From: Hydrogenophilales bacterium 16-64-40
GTDB lineage: Bacteria > Pseudomonadota > Gammaproteobacteria > Burkholderiales > Thiobacillaceae
Direction: 5' to 3'
Assembly: GCA_002256995.1 (NCBI GenBank)
Contig: NCGX01000003.1
Span: 186,001 to 250,000 of the forward strand
Length of the DNA stretch: 64,000 bases
Shown: positions 24,130-33,306 of the stretch, piece by piece
Position numbering within the stretch: the stretch's first letter is position 1
Layout of the letters: every line of letters starts with the position of its first letter
Position numbers and translations under genes: made by a program
Notes under the pieces: generated by a model
What the model saw: only the letters and a program-made list of their open reading frames with translations
Database searches by the model: none
Told to the model about the DNA's origin: nothing

Positions 24130-24351
24130 ATGCCAGAAATCACGCCCCTAGACAAGATGCGCCTGCCGTTCGGCGGCCAGGAAATCGAGTTCCAGCACCT
24201 GACCCACGAGTCGGGCGGCGTGCCGTTTCTGCGCATCCGGATCCGCGAGAGCAAGCGCTTCACCATTTTCGACGTCGACCCGGTCAGCGCGCAGAAATGG
24301 GCCGACCTGATGCAGGCATGGGCCAGGGACCATGCCGGGGATGCGCCATGA
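24130..24351 (+). CDS. Small conserved-looking hypothetical protein (73 residues)
   Basis: A 73-residue protein (MPEITPLDKMRLPFGGQEIE...) with alternating strands and a C-terminal helix, no cysteine, no signal and no membrane segment. I cannot name a family with confidence. Its stop overlaps the start of the Cas6-like gene by ATGA, so the two are translationally coupled and probably work together. It is first in a plus-strand run divergent from dsrA. Confidence 0.7.
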   Translation: MPEITPLDKMRLPFGGQEIEFQHLTHESGGVPFLRIRIRESKRFTIFDVDPVSAQKWADLMQAWARDHAGDAP

Positions 24352-25004
24352 CCTGGGACTGGCCTGAAAACAAGCCAGAGGTGTACACGCCCCACATGAT
24401 CGATCTGCAGTTCGATCTGGTCGGCACGACCATCCCGGCCGAGAATGCGCGATTGCTGGCCGACGCGCTGCAGCGCCTGCTGCCGTGGCTGGGCGAGAAT
24501 GCCGGCACCGGCATCCAGCACCTGAAGGGCGCGGAAACCAACCGGGGCGATGCCACGCTCAACATCAACCGGCGCACCAAATTACTCCTGCGCGTGCCCA
24601 AGGCACGGGTAGAGGACATGCAGCACCTGGTCGGGCAGACGCTCGATCTGGCGGGTCACGCCCTGCAGATCGGCCGCTTCAAAACTCGTGAATTCACTCC
24701 GTTTGCCAATATTTACGCCCACTTCGTTGACACCGGCAGCGCCACTGAAGAACAATTCGTGCAGGATGTGATGCGCGAACTGGATGGCCATTTTCTGCTG
24801 CGTTGCGGGTTTATCTGCGGCAAGCCGCAAATCCTGCAAAGTGCATCCGGCCCGCTGCATGGCTTCAGTCTGATGCTGCACGACGTGCCGCCGCACAAGT
24901 CCCTGCAACTGCAGGACGAAGGCATGGGACGCAATCGTTTGTTAGGCTGCGGGATTTTCATCCCGCATAAATCCATCGCGCCGGTCGCACCGGCGAATCA
25001 TTGA
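24348..25004 (+). CDS. Cas6/Cmx6-like protein without CRISPR context
   Basis: A 218-residue protein resembling the Cas6/Cmx6 family (CRISPR RNA endonuclease, RAMP fold). The N-terminus IDLQFDLVGTTIPAENARLLADAL fits the family start. The C-terminus has LQLQDEGMGRNRLLGCGIFIP, matching the glycine-rich loop GxGxxxxxGxG followed by hydrophobic-P. No CRISPR array and no other cas gene lies in the window. Histidines are present but I cannot assign a catalytic one. It sits beside dsrA and upstream of a DsrC paralogue, so its RNA substrate, if any, may be a cellular transcript. The family call is from memory of the motif. Confidence 0.65.
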   Translation: MTWDWPENKPEVYTPHMIDLQFDLVGTTIPAENARLLADALQRLLPWLGENAGTGIQHLKGAETNRGDATLNINRRTKLLLRVPKARVEDMQHLVGQTLDLAGHALQIGRFKTREFTPFANIYAHFVDTGSATEEQFVQDVMRELDGHFLLRCGFICGKPQILQSASGPLHGFSLMLHDVPPHKSLQLQDEGMGRNRLLGCGIFIPHKSIAPVAPANH

Positions 25005-25026
25005 AACCAACCCGAAAGGAGAAAGC

Positions 25027-25359
25027 ATGTCTTATGTTGTAAATGGTGAAGAGCTCGAAACCGGTGAAGAGAACTTCCTGCTGGAAGCTAATTTCAGCGA
25101 CGACGTCCCCCCGGTCATCGCCGAGGCTGAAAAAATCTCGCTGACCGACGAGCACTGGCAGGTCATCAACTACCTGCGTGAAAAATACAAGGAAGACGGC
25201 CAGACCCCGAACTTCCGCAACATGGTTGCTGAACTCGACGAAATGCACGAAGGCGTGGACTGGAAGAAGAAGCTGTATGAGCTGTTCCCCAACATGCCTG
25301 CTCGCCAGGGCTGCCGCGTCGCAGGCCTGCCCAAGCCTTTCGGCAAGGGCGGCTACTGA
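25027..25359 (+). CDS. DsrC/TusE-family paralogue with only the upstream cysteine
   Basis: A 110-residue DsrC-fold protein (LTDEHWQVINYLREKYKEDG...). The C-terminal arm is GCRVAGLPKPFGKGGY: the upstream cysteine is kept, while the position of the penultimate catalytic cysteine of DsrC is Lys. TusE proteins show the opposite pattern, so this is neither a standard DsrC nor a TusE. A strong SD (AAGGAGA) precedes the ATG. A sulfur-handling or regulatory role is inferred from family and position. Confidence 0.88.
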   Translation: MSYVVNGEELETGEENFLLEANFSDDVPPVIAEAEKISLTDEHWQVINYLREKYKEDGQTPNFRNMVAELDEMHEGVDWKKKLYELFPNMPARQGCRVAGLPKPFGKGGY

Positions 25360-25455
25360 TTCAAGCAGTAAGCAGTAATCAGTCGTTGAGCGGGCAGCGT
25401 GGCGTTCGTCACGCTGCCCGCTTCAACTTGCAGTTCACCTCTCACGGGGCCATTC

Positions 25456-26310
25456 ATGTTTTCTAATACTCTCGTTACCACTGAAGACCTGGCCGCCCAT
25501 CTGGACGATCCGAACTGGGTCATTCTGGACTGCCGCTTCACCCTCACCGACACCGGGGCGGGTCGTCAGGCTTACGAGAAAGCACACATTCCGGGTGCGC
25601 GTTACGTGCACCTGGACGACGACCTTTCCGCGCCCGTCGGCGAAACCACGGGGCGACACCCGCTGCCCGATCCCCGCGTGTTGGCCGAAAAGCTCAGCGC
25701 GTGGGGCATCGGCGTCAACAAGCAGGTGGTGGTGTACGACGACAGCTATGGCGCCATGGCCGTCCGGCTGTGGTGGATGATGCGCTGGCTCGGCCACCCG
25801 GGCGTCGCCCTGCTGGATGGCGGCTACCCGAAATGGCTGCGCGAAAAACGCCCGGTCAACGCCGACATCCCTGCGCCGCACAAGGCGGCCTGCGCCTGCC
25901 TCCCCGAGCCCAGCCAGATCGTGACGGCAGACGAAGTGCTGCGCGCATCGCAGACTGGTGAGCAACTCATCATCGACGCGCGTCCCGATCGCCGCTTCTC
26001 CGGCGAATTCGAGCCGCTCGATCCGGTGGCCGGGCACGTGCCCGGCGCGATCAACTGGCCGTTCGACGAAAACCTCGATGTGGACGGCACCTTTCTGCCC
26101 CCCGAGGCGCTGCGCGAGAACTACCAGGCACTGCTGAAAGGCAAGCCGACCTGGCAGGCCATCCACATGTGCGGCTCCGGTGTCACCGCCTGCCACAACA
26201 TTCTGGCGATGGAAATCGCCGGCCTCCCCGGTTCACGGCTTTACCCCGGCTCATGGAGCGAGTGGATCACCGATCCCGCCCGCCCCGCCGCCACTGGAGA
26301 CGTCGCCTAG
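25456..26310 (+). CDS. Two-domain sulfurtransferase (thiosulfate/3-mercaptopyruvate type)
   Basis: A 284-residue protein with tandem rhodanese domains. The N-terminal domain has DCRFTLTDTGAGRQAYEKAHIPGA. The C-terminal catalytic domain has the active loop MCGSGVTACHN. No signal peptide, so it is cytosolic. It would move sulfane sulfur from thiosulfate or mercaptopyruvate to an acceptor. Its place after a DsrC paralogue suggests it feeds sulfur to the dsr system. Substrate choice cannot be fixed from the loop alone. I chose ATG 25456; an upstream GTG adds unrelated residues. Confidence 0.9.
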   Translation: MFSNTLVTTEDLAAHLDDPNWVILDCRFTLTDTGAGRQAYEKAHIPGARYVHLDDDLSAPVGETTGRHPLPDPRVLAEKLSAWGIGVNKQVVVYDDSYGAMAVRLWWMMRWLGHPGVALLDGGYPKWLREKRPVNADIPAPHKAACACLPEPSQIVTADEVLRASQTGEQLIIDARPDRRFSGEFEPLDPVAGHVPGAINWPFDENLDVDGTFLPPEALRENYQALLKGKPTWQAIHMCGSGVTACHNILAMEIAGLPGSRLYPGSWSEWITDPARPAATGDVA

Positions 26311-26330
26311 GCGACTCAAGGAGAACACTC

Positions 26331-26951
26331 ATGGCCATGCCTATCCGCGTTAAAACCATCTGGTTCAAGAAGGACGGCGAGCGCACCCCCGAGGAAATCG
26401 CCGGTGCCGTCGCAACCACAGCCTGGCGCGTCGCCGATAAAGCGATCGACAATCTGGGGCGCGAGAACTACGACATCATCACCCCCGATCGCGGCTTCAA
26501 ACTGATCGCCGAATTCCTCGCCTTTCTGGTGCATTACTGCGACCGCATGGCGTATGCGACCCTCCCGCCGGAACGCCGCGCCGCGGTGCTTCAGGCCGTC
26601 AGCAACCGCCTGGCCGAAGTGATGGAGCTGAACGTGCGCGAAGTCGTGGGCAAGGATGACCCACGCAATTACAAACAGGAATTCATCGATTTTCTCAACC
26701 GCCGTTTTGCCGATTACGCCGCATTCGAATTTCCAGACGACGACAAGGCCAGCTTCCCGGCATTGCGCTTCCTCGGCCTGCAGATCCGCGAGGAGATGGG
26801 CGACGACGACAAGACCTGGGTCATGGACCAGATCATGGACATCGAAATGCCCGAAATGATGGGCACGGTGCGCAAGAGCTTCAAGGGCCTCCTGTCCGAC
26901 GCACCGGTCAAGCGCGGCTTCGGTTCGCCCGACATGCTGCCGCCCGAGTGA
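26331..26951 (+). CDS. Hypothetical protein, 206 residues
   Basis: A soluble, acidic, helical protein starting MAMPIRVKTIWFKKDGERTPEEIAGAVA after a perfect AAGGAG. I do not recognise the family. The middle part (FKLIAEFLAFLVHYCDRMAYATLPPERR) looks like a helical core, and the C-terminus is Met/Glu-rich. It is 20 bases after the rhodanese gene and so belongs to the same plus-strand run. Confidence 0.75.
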   Translation: MAMPIRVKTIWFKKDGERTPEEIAGAVATTAWRVADKAIDNLGRENYDIITPDRGFKLIAEFLAFLVHYCDRMAYATLPPERRAAVLQAVSNRLAEVMELNVREVVGKDDPRNYKQEFIDFLNRRFADYAAFEFPDDDKASFPALRFLGLQIREEMGDDDKTWVMDQIMDIEMPEMMGTVRKSFKGLLSDAPVKRGFGSPDMLPPE

Positions 26952-27052
26952 TTGCGCCCCTGAATCGGACATGGCTTTGTCTCCTTCGCCTTGCCGTACA
27001 TGAGTACTGTCTTCGGCTCGGCTTCGCGCCCTCTCCGATTCAGGAACGCAAT
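26951..27052. repeat. 102-bp element with 19-bp inverted termini
   Basis: Left arm ATTGCGcccCTGAATCGGA (26951-26969) and right arm TCCGATTCAGgaaCGCAAT (27034-27052) are inverted with 16 of 19 bases matching. The 64-bp interior has no gene. It fills almost the whole gap between the 206-residue gene and the dioxygenase. It may be a miniature inverted-repeat element or a large hairpin ending the upstream transcript. Confidence 0.6.
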
Positions 27053-27063
27053 CTGGTAACTCT

Positions 27064-27957
27064 ATGATCACTCCCTTCGATCTGGCCAACGAAACCGGCT
27101 ACCGCGCCTGGCGCGACGCCAGGCTCGCGGCCTACCCGCGCAGCGTCGACGAACTGATCGTGCCGCTGGCCGATCCACGCCACCTCACGCTGGCCGAAGT
27201 CGACGCGCTCGAATCGCGCTGCGCGCGCGCCAACATGGCGATCTACAGCGCGCCGCACCTGCCCGCCGCCGACAAGTCGATTCCCAAGCAGCTCGGGCAG
27301 CAGCTCGGCCTGGTCCGCCTGGAGGGCAACTACCTCGCCGACGAGGACGGCCTGTCGAGCATCACCCCGGCGGGAGCAGAAGGCAGCGCGCGCGGCGACT
27401 TCATCCCCTACACTCACAAGCCGATCAACTGGCACACCGACGGTTACTACAACGCGCTCGATCGACGCATCCTGGGCATGACGCTGCACTGCGCGCAGGA
27501 TGCCGAATCCGGCGGAGAGAACGCGCTGCTCGACCACGAGGTCGCCTATATCCAGCTGCGCGACGCCAACCCCGATTACATCGCCGCGCTGATGCGGCCC
27601 GACGCGATGACCATCCCCGCGCGCATGGACGAAGACAACGTCGCCCGCCCCGTACAGGGCGGCCCGGTGTTCGCGGTCGACCCCGAACAGGGCTTCCTGA
27701 CCATGCGCTACACCGCGCGCACCCGCTCGATCGTGTGGAAGGACGACGCCATCACGCAAGCTGCGGTCAAGACCCTGGCCGACATCCTCGCCGGCTCGGA
27801 GTACATTCTCACTGCACGTCTCGCCCCCGGCATGGGCCTCGTCTGCAACAACGTCCTGCATACCCGCAGCGCGTTTTCCGATTCGCCCGAGCACCGCCGC
27901 CTGCTCTATCGCGGGCGTTATTACGACCGCCTGAACTTCACCGCGCACGCAGCTTAG
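27064..27957 (+). CDS. TauD/TfdA-family Fe(II)/2-oxoglutarate dioxygenase
   Basis: A 297-residue jelly-roll dioxygenase. The facial triad can be read as HTDGYYN (HxD) near residue 123 and a distal His in NNVLHTRSAF, with an Arg for 2-oxoglutarate in HRRLLYRGRYYDR. No signal peptide. Substrates of the family include sulfonates and many others; nothing here fixes the substrate. It is last in the plus-strand run next to dsr and separated from it by an inverted-repeat element. Confidence 0.82.
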   Translation: MITPFDLANETGYRAWRDARLAAYPRSVDELIVPLADPRHLTLAEVDALESRCARANMAIYSAPHLPAADKSIPKQLGQQLGLVRLEGNYLADEDGLSSITPAGAEGSARGDFIPYTHKPINWHTDGYYNALDRRILGMTLHCAQDAESGGENALLDHEVAYIQLRDANPDYIAALMRPDAMTIPARMDEDNVARPVQGGPVFAVDPEQGFLTMRYTARTRSIVWKDDAITQAAVKTLADILAGSEYILTARLAPGMGLVCNNVLHTRSAFSDSPEHRRLLYRGRYYDRLNFTAHAA

Positions 27958-28007
27958 GCGGCGGGTAAAGTAAAATAGCGGTCTTCATTTTTCGGCCATC
28001 TGCCGTC

Positions 28008-29258
28008 ATGCAGCTTCTCACCCTCGGAGTCAATCACCACACTGCGCCCCTCGCGATCCGTGAGCAGGTGGCGTTCGGCCCCGAAAAGCTGGTGCAGGCG
28101 CTGCATGAACTGACGCAGAGCCGGCGCGCGTCCGAAGTTGCCATCCTGTCGACCTGCAACCGCACCGAGCTGTACGTCAACACGCCCTCACCCGACGACG
28201 TGGCGCAGTGGCTGGCCGATTTCCACCATATCGACCATCGCGAACTCGCGCCCTACCTGTATGCGCTGCCGCGCGAACAGGCAGCACAGCATGCCTTCCG
28301 CGTCGCGGCCGGACTCGATTCCATGGTGCTGGGGGAAACCCAGATCCTCGGGCAGATGAAGCAGGCGGCGCAAACCGCCGAGGAAGCCGGCACCCTCGGC
28401 CTTTTGCTGCACAAGCTTTTCCAGCGCACCTTCTCGGTCGCCAAGGAAGTGCGCACCAGCACCGAAATCGGCGCCAACTCGGTATCGATGGCCGCTGCCG
28501 CGGTGCGGCTGGCCGAGCGCATTTTCCCCAGCATCAAGGAGCAGGCTTGCCTGTTCATCGGCGCCGGCGAGATGATCGAGCTGTGCATCACCCACTTTGC
28601 CGCGCAGCACCCGCGCCGCATGACCGTGGCCAACCGCACCGCCGAACGCGCACGTCCGCTGGCGGAGCGCTTCGGCGCCGCGGTGATTCCGCTCACCGCG
28701 CTGCCCGACGAACTTCCCGCCTACGACATCATCATCACCTCCACCGCAAGCCCCTTGCCGATCCTCGGCAAGGGCATGCTGGAGCGCGCCATTAAACAAC
28801 GCCGACACCGCCCGATTTTCATCGTCGACCTCGCCGTGCCGCGCGACGTCGAAGCCGAAGTCGCCGACATGGACGATGTTTTCCTCTATAGCGTGGATGA
28901 CCTGGGGCAGGTGGTGCGCGAAGGCATGGACAACCGCGTCGCCCAGGTGGCCCAGGCCGAAGCCATCATCGAAACCAGCGTGGAGAGCTTCGTCCACTGG
29001 ATGGAGGGCCGCGAACTGGTGCCGGTGATCCGGAGCCTGCGCGACAGCGCCGAGCGCCATCGCCGCCACGAAATCGAAAAGGCGGAAAAGGCGCTGGCGC
29101 GCGGCGACGACCCGCGTGCGGTGCTCGATGCGATGAGCCACGCATTGTCCAACAAGCTGCTGCACGCGCCGACCCACGCGCTCAACCACGCCACGCGCGA
29201 CGAGCGCGACCAGATCGCCCGCCTGATCAGCCAGCTCTACGGGCTGCATCAAGAATGA
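28008..29258 (+). CDS. hemA: Glutamyl-tRNA reductase
   Basis: A 416-residue enzyme reducing Glu-tRNA to glutamate-1-semialdehyde, the first step of heme and siroheme synthesis. Signature STCNRTELY with the catalytic Cys lies near residue 50. A NADPH-binding domain ([13 protein letters not shown]) and a C-terminal dimerisation helix follow. The stop overlaps prfA by ATGA, the usual beta/gammaproteobacterial arrangement. Confidence 0.97.
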   Translation: MQLLTLGVNHHTAPLAIREQVAFGPEKLVQALHELTQSRRASEVAILSTCNRTELYVNTPSPDDVAQWLADFHHIDHRELAPYLYALPREQAAQHAFRVAAGLDSMVLGETQILGQMKQAAQTAEEAGTLGLLLHKLFQRTFSVAKEVRTSTEIGANSVSMAAAAVRLAERIFPSIKEQACLFIGAGEMIELCITHFAAQHPRRMTVANRTAERARPLAERFGAAVIPLTALPDELPAYDIIITSTASPLPILGKGMLERAIKQRRHRPIFIVDLAVPRDVEAEVADMDDVFLYSVDDLGQVVREGMDNRVAQVAQAEAIIETSVESFVHWMEGRELVPVIRSLRDSAERHRRHEIEKAEKALARGDDPRAVLDAMSHALSNKLLHAPTHALNHATRDERDQIARLISQLYGLHQE

Positions 29259-30337
29259 AGCCTTCCCTGGCGGATAAGCTTGCTCGCGCCGACGAGCGGC
29301 TGGAGGAACTCGACGCCCTGCTGTCGCAGCCGGAAATCGCCGGCGACATGGACCGCTACCGCAAGCTCACGCGCGAGCATGCCGACCTCACCCCGGTGGT
29401 GGCGCTTTACCGCCAATACAAACAGGTTGAAGCGGACCAGAAATCCGCCCGCGGCATGCTCGAAGACCCGGACATGCGCGAACTCGCCGAAGCCGAACTC
29501 GCAGACTGCTCGACCAAAATCGAGCGACTGGAAACCGAACTGCAGACCGCGCTGTTGCCGCGCGATCCCAACGACGAGCGCAACATCTTTCTGGAGATCC
29601 GTGCCGGCGCCGGCGGCGACGAATCGGCGCTGTTTGCCGGCAACCTCTTGCGCATGTACACGCGCTACGCCGAACGCTGCGGCTGGAAAGTGGAAATCGT
29701 GTCGGAAAATCCCGGCGAAGTCGGCGGCTATAAGGAAGCCATCATCCGTATCGTCGGCCACGGCGCCTATTCGCGGCTGAAATTCGAATCCGGCGGCCAC
29801 CGCGTGCAGCGCGTGCCGGAAACCGAGTCGCAGGGCCGCATCCACACCTCTGCCTGCACCGTGGCGGTGATGCCCGAAGCCGACGAGGTCGGCGAAATCG
29901 ACATCAACCCGGCCGAGCTCAGGATCGACACCTATCGTGCGTCCGGCGCCGGCGGCCAGCACATCAACAAGACCGATTCGGCCGTGCGCATCACCCACCT
30001 GCCCACCGGACTGGTGGTGGAATGCCAGGACGACCGCTCGCAGCACAAGAACCGTGCGCAGGCGATGAGCGTGCTGGCGGCGCGCCTGAAAGATCGCGAA
30101 CTCCAGGCGCAGCACGCCGCCGAGGCGAGCACCCGCAAGAGCCTGATCGGCACCGGCGACCGCTCCGACCGCATCCGCACCTACAACTTTCCGCAGGGGC
30201 GCATCACCGACCACCGCATCAACCTCACGCTCTACAAGATCGACGCGGTGATGGACGGCGACCTCACCGAACTGCTCGACACGCTGGCGGCCGAGCATCA
30301 GGCCGAACTGCTGGCGACGCTGTCGGGTGAGGGGTAA
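29255..30337 (+). CDS. prfA: Peptide chain release factor 1
   Basis: A 360-residue RF1 that reads UAA/UAG. The catalytic GGQ is in [15 protein letters not shown]. The anticodon-like tripeptide is PET ([14 protein letters not shown]) where E. coli has PAT. This middle position is variable, so function should be normal. It overlaps hemA by 4 bases and is followed 3 bases later by prmC, which methylates the GGQ glutamine. Confidence 0.97.
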   Translation: MKPSLADKLARADERLEELDALLSQPEIAGDMDRYRKLTREHADLTPVVALYRQYKQVEADQKSARGMLEDPDMRELAEAELADCSTKIERLETELQTALLPRDPNDERNIFLEIRAGAGGDESALFAGNLLRMYTRYAERCGWKVEIVSENPGEVGGYKEAIIRIVGHGAYSRLKFESGGHRVQRVPETESQGRIHTSACTVAVMPEADEVGEIDINPAELRIDTYRASGAGGQHINKTDSAVRITHLPTGLVVECQDDRSQHKNRAQAMSVLAARLKDRELQAQHAAEASTRKSLIGTGDRSDRIRTYNFPQGRITDHRINLTLYKIDAVMDGDLTELLDTLAAEHQAELLATLSGEG

Positions 30338-30340
30338 GGC

Positions 30341-31204
30341 GTGAGGCGTGAGGCGGCGACGGTCGCCGGCCTGCTCGACGCCGCCACCGCCCGCATCGCT
30401 GCCGCGCTCGGCCTTGCGCACCGCGATTCTCGGCTCGATGCCCGTGTCCTCGCCGCGCATGTCTTGGGGGTGGACGCCGCCTGGCTGATCGCACATGACA
30501 CCGACCCGCTGAGCGGCAGCCACGTCGCAGCGTTTGACGCTCTGTTGGCGCAACGGCTGGAGGGCGTGCCCATCGCCTATCTTGTCGGCACGCGCGAGTT
30601 TTACGGCCGCCCTTTTCTGGTCTCGCCCGACGTCCTGATTCCGCGCCCCGATACCGAACTGCTGATCGAACGGGCATTGGCATGCATCCCGCTCGATCAG
30701 GCCGTGGCAGTGCTCGATTTGGGAACCGGCAGCGGCTGCATCGCCATCACCCTCGCCCTGGAGCGTCCGCTCGCACGGGTGACAGCAGTGGACCGTTCAC
30801 CGGCGGCACTGGCCATGGCACAACGCAACGCCGGCATCCTCGACGGCCGTGTCGAGTTTCTGACCAGCAACTGGTTCGCCGCGCTTGGCGACCGGCGCTT
30901 CGACCTTATCGTCAGCAACCCGCCCTATATCGCCGCCGGCGATCCCCATCTGGCGCGTGGCGACGTGCGTTTCGAACCCCTAGCCGCGCTGGCCGCCGGC
31001 CGGGACGGCCTCGACGACCTGCGCCGCCTCACCCGCGCCGCCTGCGCCCACCTCAGGCCGGGCGGGGTGCTGCTGCTGGAACACGGCTATGACCAGTCGG
31101 ACGCCGTCCAGGCCCTGCTGCGGGAGAGCGGGATTCGCCACCCGCAAAGCTGGGCCGACCTGTCTGGCATCCTGCGCGTCAGTGGCGGGGAAGTGTCGGA
31201 ATAA
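30341..31204 (+). CDS. prmC: Release factor glutamine methyltransferase
   Basis: A 287-residue SAM-dependent N5-glutamine methyltransferase. It contains the SAM site VLDLGTGSGCIAITLA and the catalytic NPPY (VSNPPYIAAGD). It modifies the GGQ Gln of release factors and lies directly after prfA. The start is a GTG three bases after the prfA stop; no nearer ATG offers a better fit. Confidence 0.95.
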   Translation: MRREAATVAGLLDAATARIAAALGLAHRDSRLDARVLAAHVLGVDAAWLIAHDTDPLSGSHVAAFDALLAQRLEGVPIAYLVGTREFYGRPFLVSPDVLIPRPDTELLIERALACIPLDQAVAVLDLGTGSGCIAITLALERPLARVTAVDRSPAALAMAQRNAGILDGRVEFLTSNWFAALGDRRFDLIVSNPPYIAAGDPHLARGDVRFEPLAALAAGRDGLDDLRRLTRAACAHLRPGGVLLLEHGYDQSDAVQALLRESGIRHPQSWADLSGILRVSGGEVSE

Positions 31205-31287
31205 TTTACACTCCCAGCATGGCCAAGGGACACCACGCACGGCGGATGCCCAGAAACACGGGGCTTCCAAGCCGATGGCCTATGGAT

Positions 31288-31303
31288 TGGTGTGATTCTT
31301 GCT
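31288..31303 (+). promoter_or_regulatory. Sigma-54-like promoter of the HPr-rel-A cluster
   Basis: TGGTGTGATTCTTGCT has GG and GC exactly 10 bases apart, a good TTGC -12 box and the G at position 7 of the -24 box, but lacks the CAC of TGGCAC. It is about 45 bases upstream of the ATG of the Asn-Ser protein. The adjoining TATAAC could instead act as a sigma-70 -10 box, though no good -35 fits. Confidence 0.5.
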
Positions 31304-31346
31304 ATAACATCCATACTTAGCAATCAAACGATTATCGAGGCTTGCC

Positions 31347-32108
<762 letters not shown>

Positions 32109-32112
32109 TGCG

Positions 32113-32385
32113 ATGACGCGTGTTTTGCCGCTCCCGACACGTCTGTTGAAAAACTGGGGGGACGAAGCGGTCGTCTACGATGCAGCGTCGGGCGACACCC
32201 ACTACTTGAAGCCGTTGACCCTAGCGTTGTATCAGATCTGTCGTGACCATCCCGGCTACACCTCGACCGAGATCGCCGCCGAACTGTCCACCCGCCTTAG
32301 CGAGGCGAATACGCCGCAACTGCGCGAACTGACTGAAGAGACGCTCACCAGTCTACGCAAAATCAGCCTGCTGGAACCCGCATGA
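32113..32385 (+). CDS. PqqD-like protein, HPr-rel-A system
   Basis: A 90-residue PqqD-fold protein (WGDEAVVYDAASGDTHYLKPLTLALYQIC...EETLTSLRKISLLEP). PqqD-type domains act as peptide chaperones or recognition elements for modifying enzymes. It lies 4 bases after the Asn-Ser protein and overlaps the kinase start by ATGA. By family placement it probably presents a client to the HprK-like kinase; this is inference. Confidence 0.8.
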   Translation: MTRVLPLPTRLLKNWGDEAVVYDAASGDTHYLKPLTLALYQICRDHPGYTSTEIAAELSTRLSEANTPQLRELTEETLTSLRKISLLEPA

Positions 32386-33302
32386 AACTGCTGCAACTGC
32401 CTCGCCCCGAGTTGCGGCGCCAACTGGCTGGCGCCGGCATCTGGCTGCGAACCGGGCCATTTTCGCTCAGACTGCGATCGCGCTTCCCCGCCGTGGCAGA
32501 AGGTCTGGCTGAACTTTACGGCCAGTTCGAAGTGCGCAACGCCCACGAGGCCTTTACCGACTTCCACGTGTCGGTGAACCCGCCTGCCACCCTGCGCCGC
32601 TGGCTGCGTCCCCAGGCTGCGTTTTCGTTCGACGGCATGCAGCCTTTCAAGCCGCTGCCGCGCGACCAGGCGTTTCCGATGCTGGAATGGGGGCTCAACT
32701 GGTGCGTGTCGACGCAAGCACATCAGTACCTGATCATCCACGCGGCCGTGGTCGAAAAGAATGGCCTGGCAGCGATCCTGCCGGCGCCGCCCGGTTCCGG
32801 CAAAAGCACGCTGGCGGCCGGGCTGGTGTTGTCTGGCTGGCGCCTGCTGTCGGACGAACTCACCCTGATCGACCGCAAGACCGGCCTGATCCAACCGCTG
32901 CCACGGCCCGTCAGCCTGAAGAACAAGTCGATCGACGTCATTCGCCAGTTTGCCCCGGACGTCCACATCAACCGCGCCTCGCACGACACCGTCAAGGGCA
33001 CGGTGGCGCATATGCGGCCGCCCCGCGACAGCGTGCGGCGCCAACATGAAACAGCGCGCCCCGGCTGGGTAATTTTCCCCAAGTGGGAAGCCGGCGCGGC
33101 GGCCACCCTGACCCCCCGTTCGCGGGCGCAGACCTTCATGTTCCTGGCACAAAATGCATTCAACTACAGCCATCTCGGGGCGGATGGCTTCCGGGTCGGC
33201 ACCACGCTGATTGACCAGGCGGACTGTTACGATTTCCACTACAGCGCACTGGACGAGGCCATTGCCACGTTCGATCGTCTGGCCGAGCACCGCACGTCCT
33301 GA
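32382..33302 (+). CDS. HprK-related kinase A
   Basis: A 306-residue homologue of the HPr kinase C-terminal domain. The Walker A motif is PAPPGSGKSTLAAGL, followed by LLSDELTLID, equivalent to the Walker B region. The N-terminal ~115 residues are a separate domain. There is no HPr/PTS gene nearby, so the phosphorylated protein is not obviously HPr. Genetic linkage to PqqD-like and nucleotidyltransferase-like genes defines the HPr-rel-A arrangement, whose biochemical role I believe is unestablished. Confidence 0.85.
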   Translation: MKLLQLPRPELRRQLAGAGIWLRTGPFSLRLRSRFPAVAEGLAELYGQFEVRNAHEAFTDFHVSVNPPATLRRWLRPQAAFSFDGMQPFKPLPRDQAFPMLEWGLNWCVSTQAHQYLIIHAAVVEKNGLAAILPAPPGSGKSTLAAGLVLSGWRLLSDELTLIDRKTGLIQPLPRPVSLKNKSIDVIRQFAPDVHINRASHDTVKGTVAHMRPPRDSVRRQHETARPGWVIFPKWEAGAAATLTPRSRAQTFMFLAQNAFNYSHLGADGFRVGTTLIDQADCYDFHYSALDEAIATFDRLAEHRTS

Positions 33303-33306
33303 AGCC

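Noticed and set aside
23749..25004. CRISPR array accompanying the Cas6-like gene
   Set aside because: I looked through the flanks on both sides; there are no regularly spaced repeats, only single inverted repeats.
29255..30337. PET instead of PAT in release factor 1 as a recoding signal
   Set aside because: The middle residue of the PxT tripeptide varies naturally, and all other RF1 features are normal.
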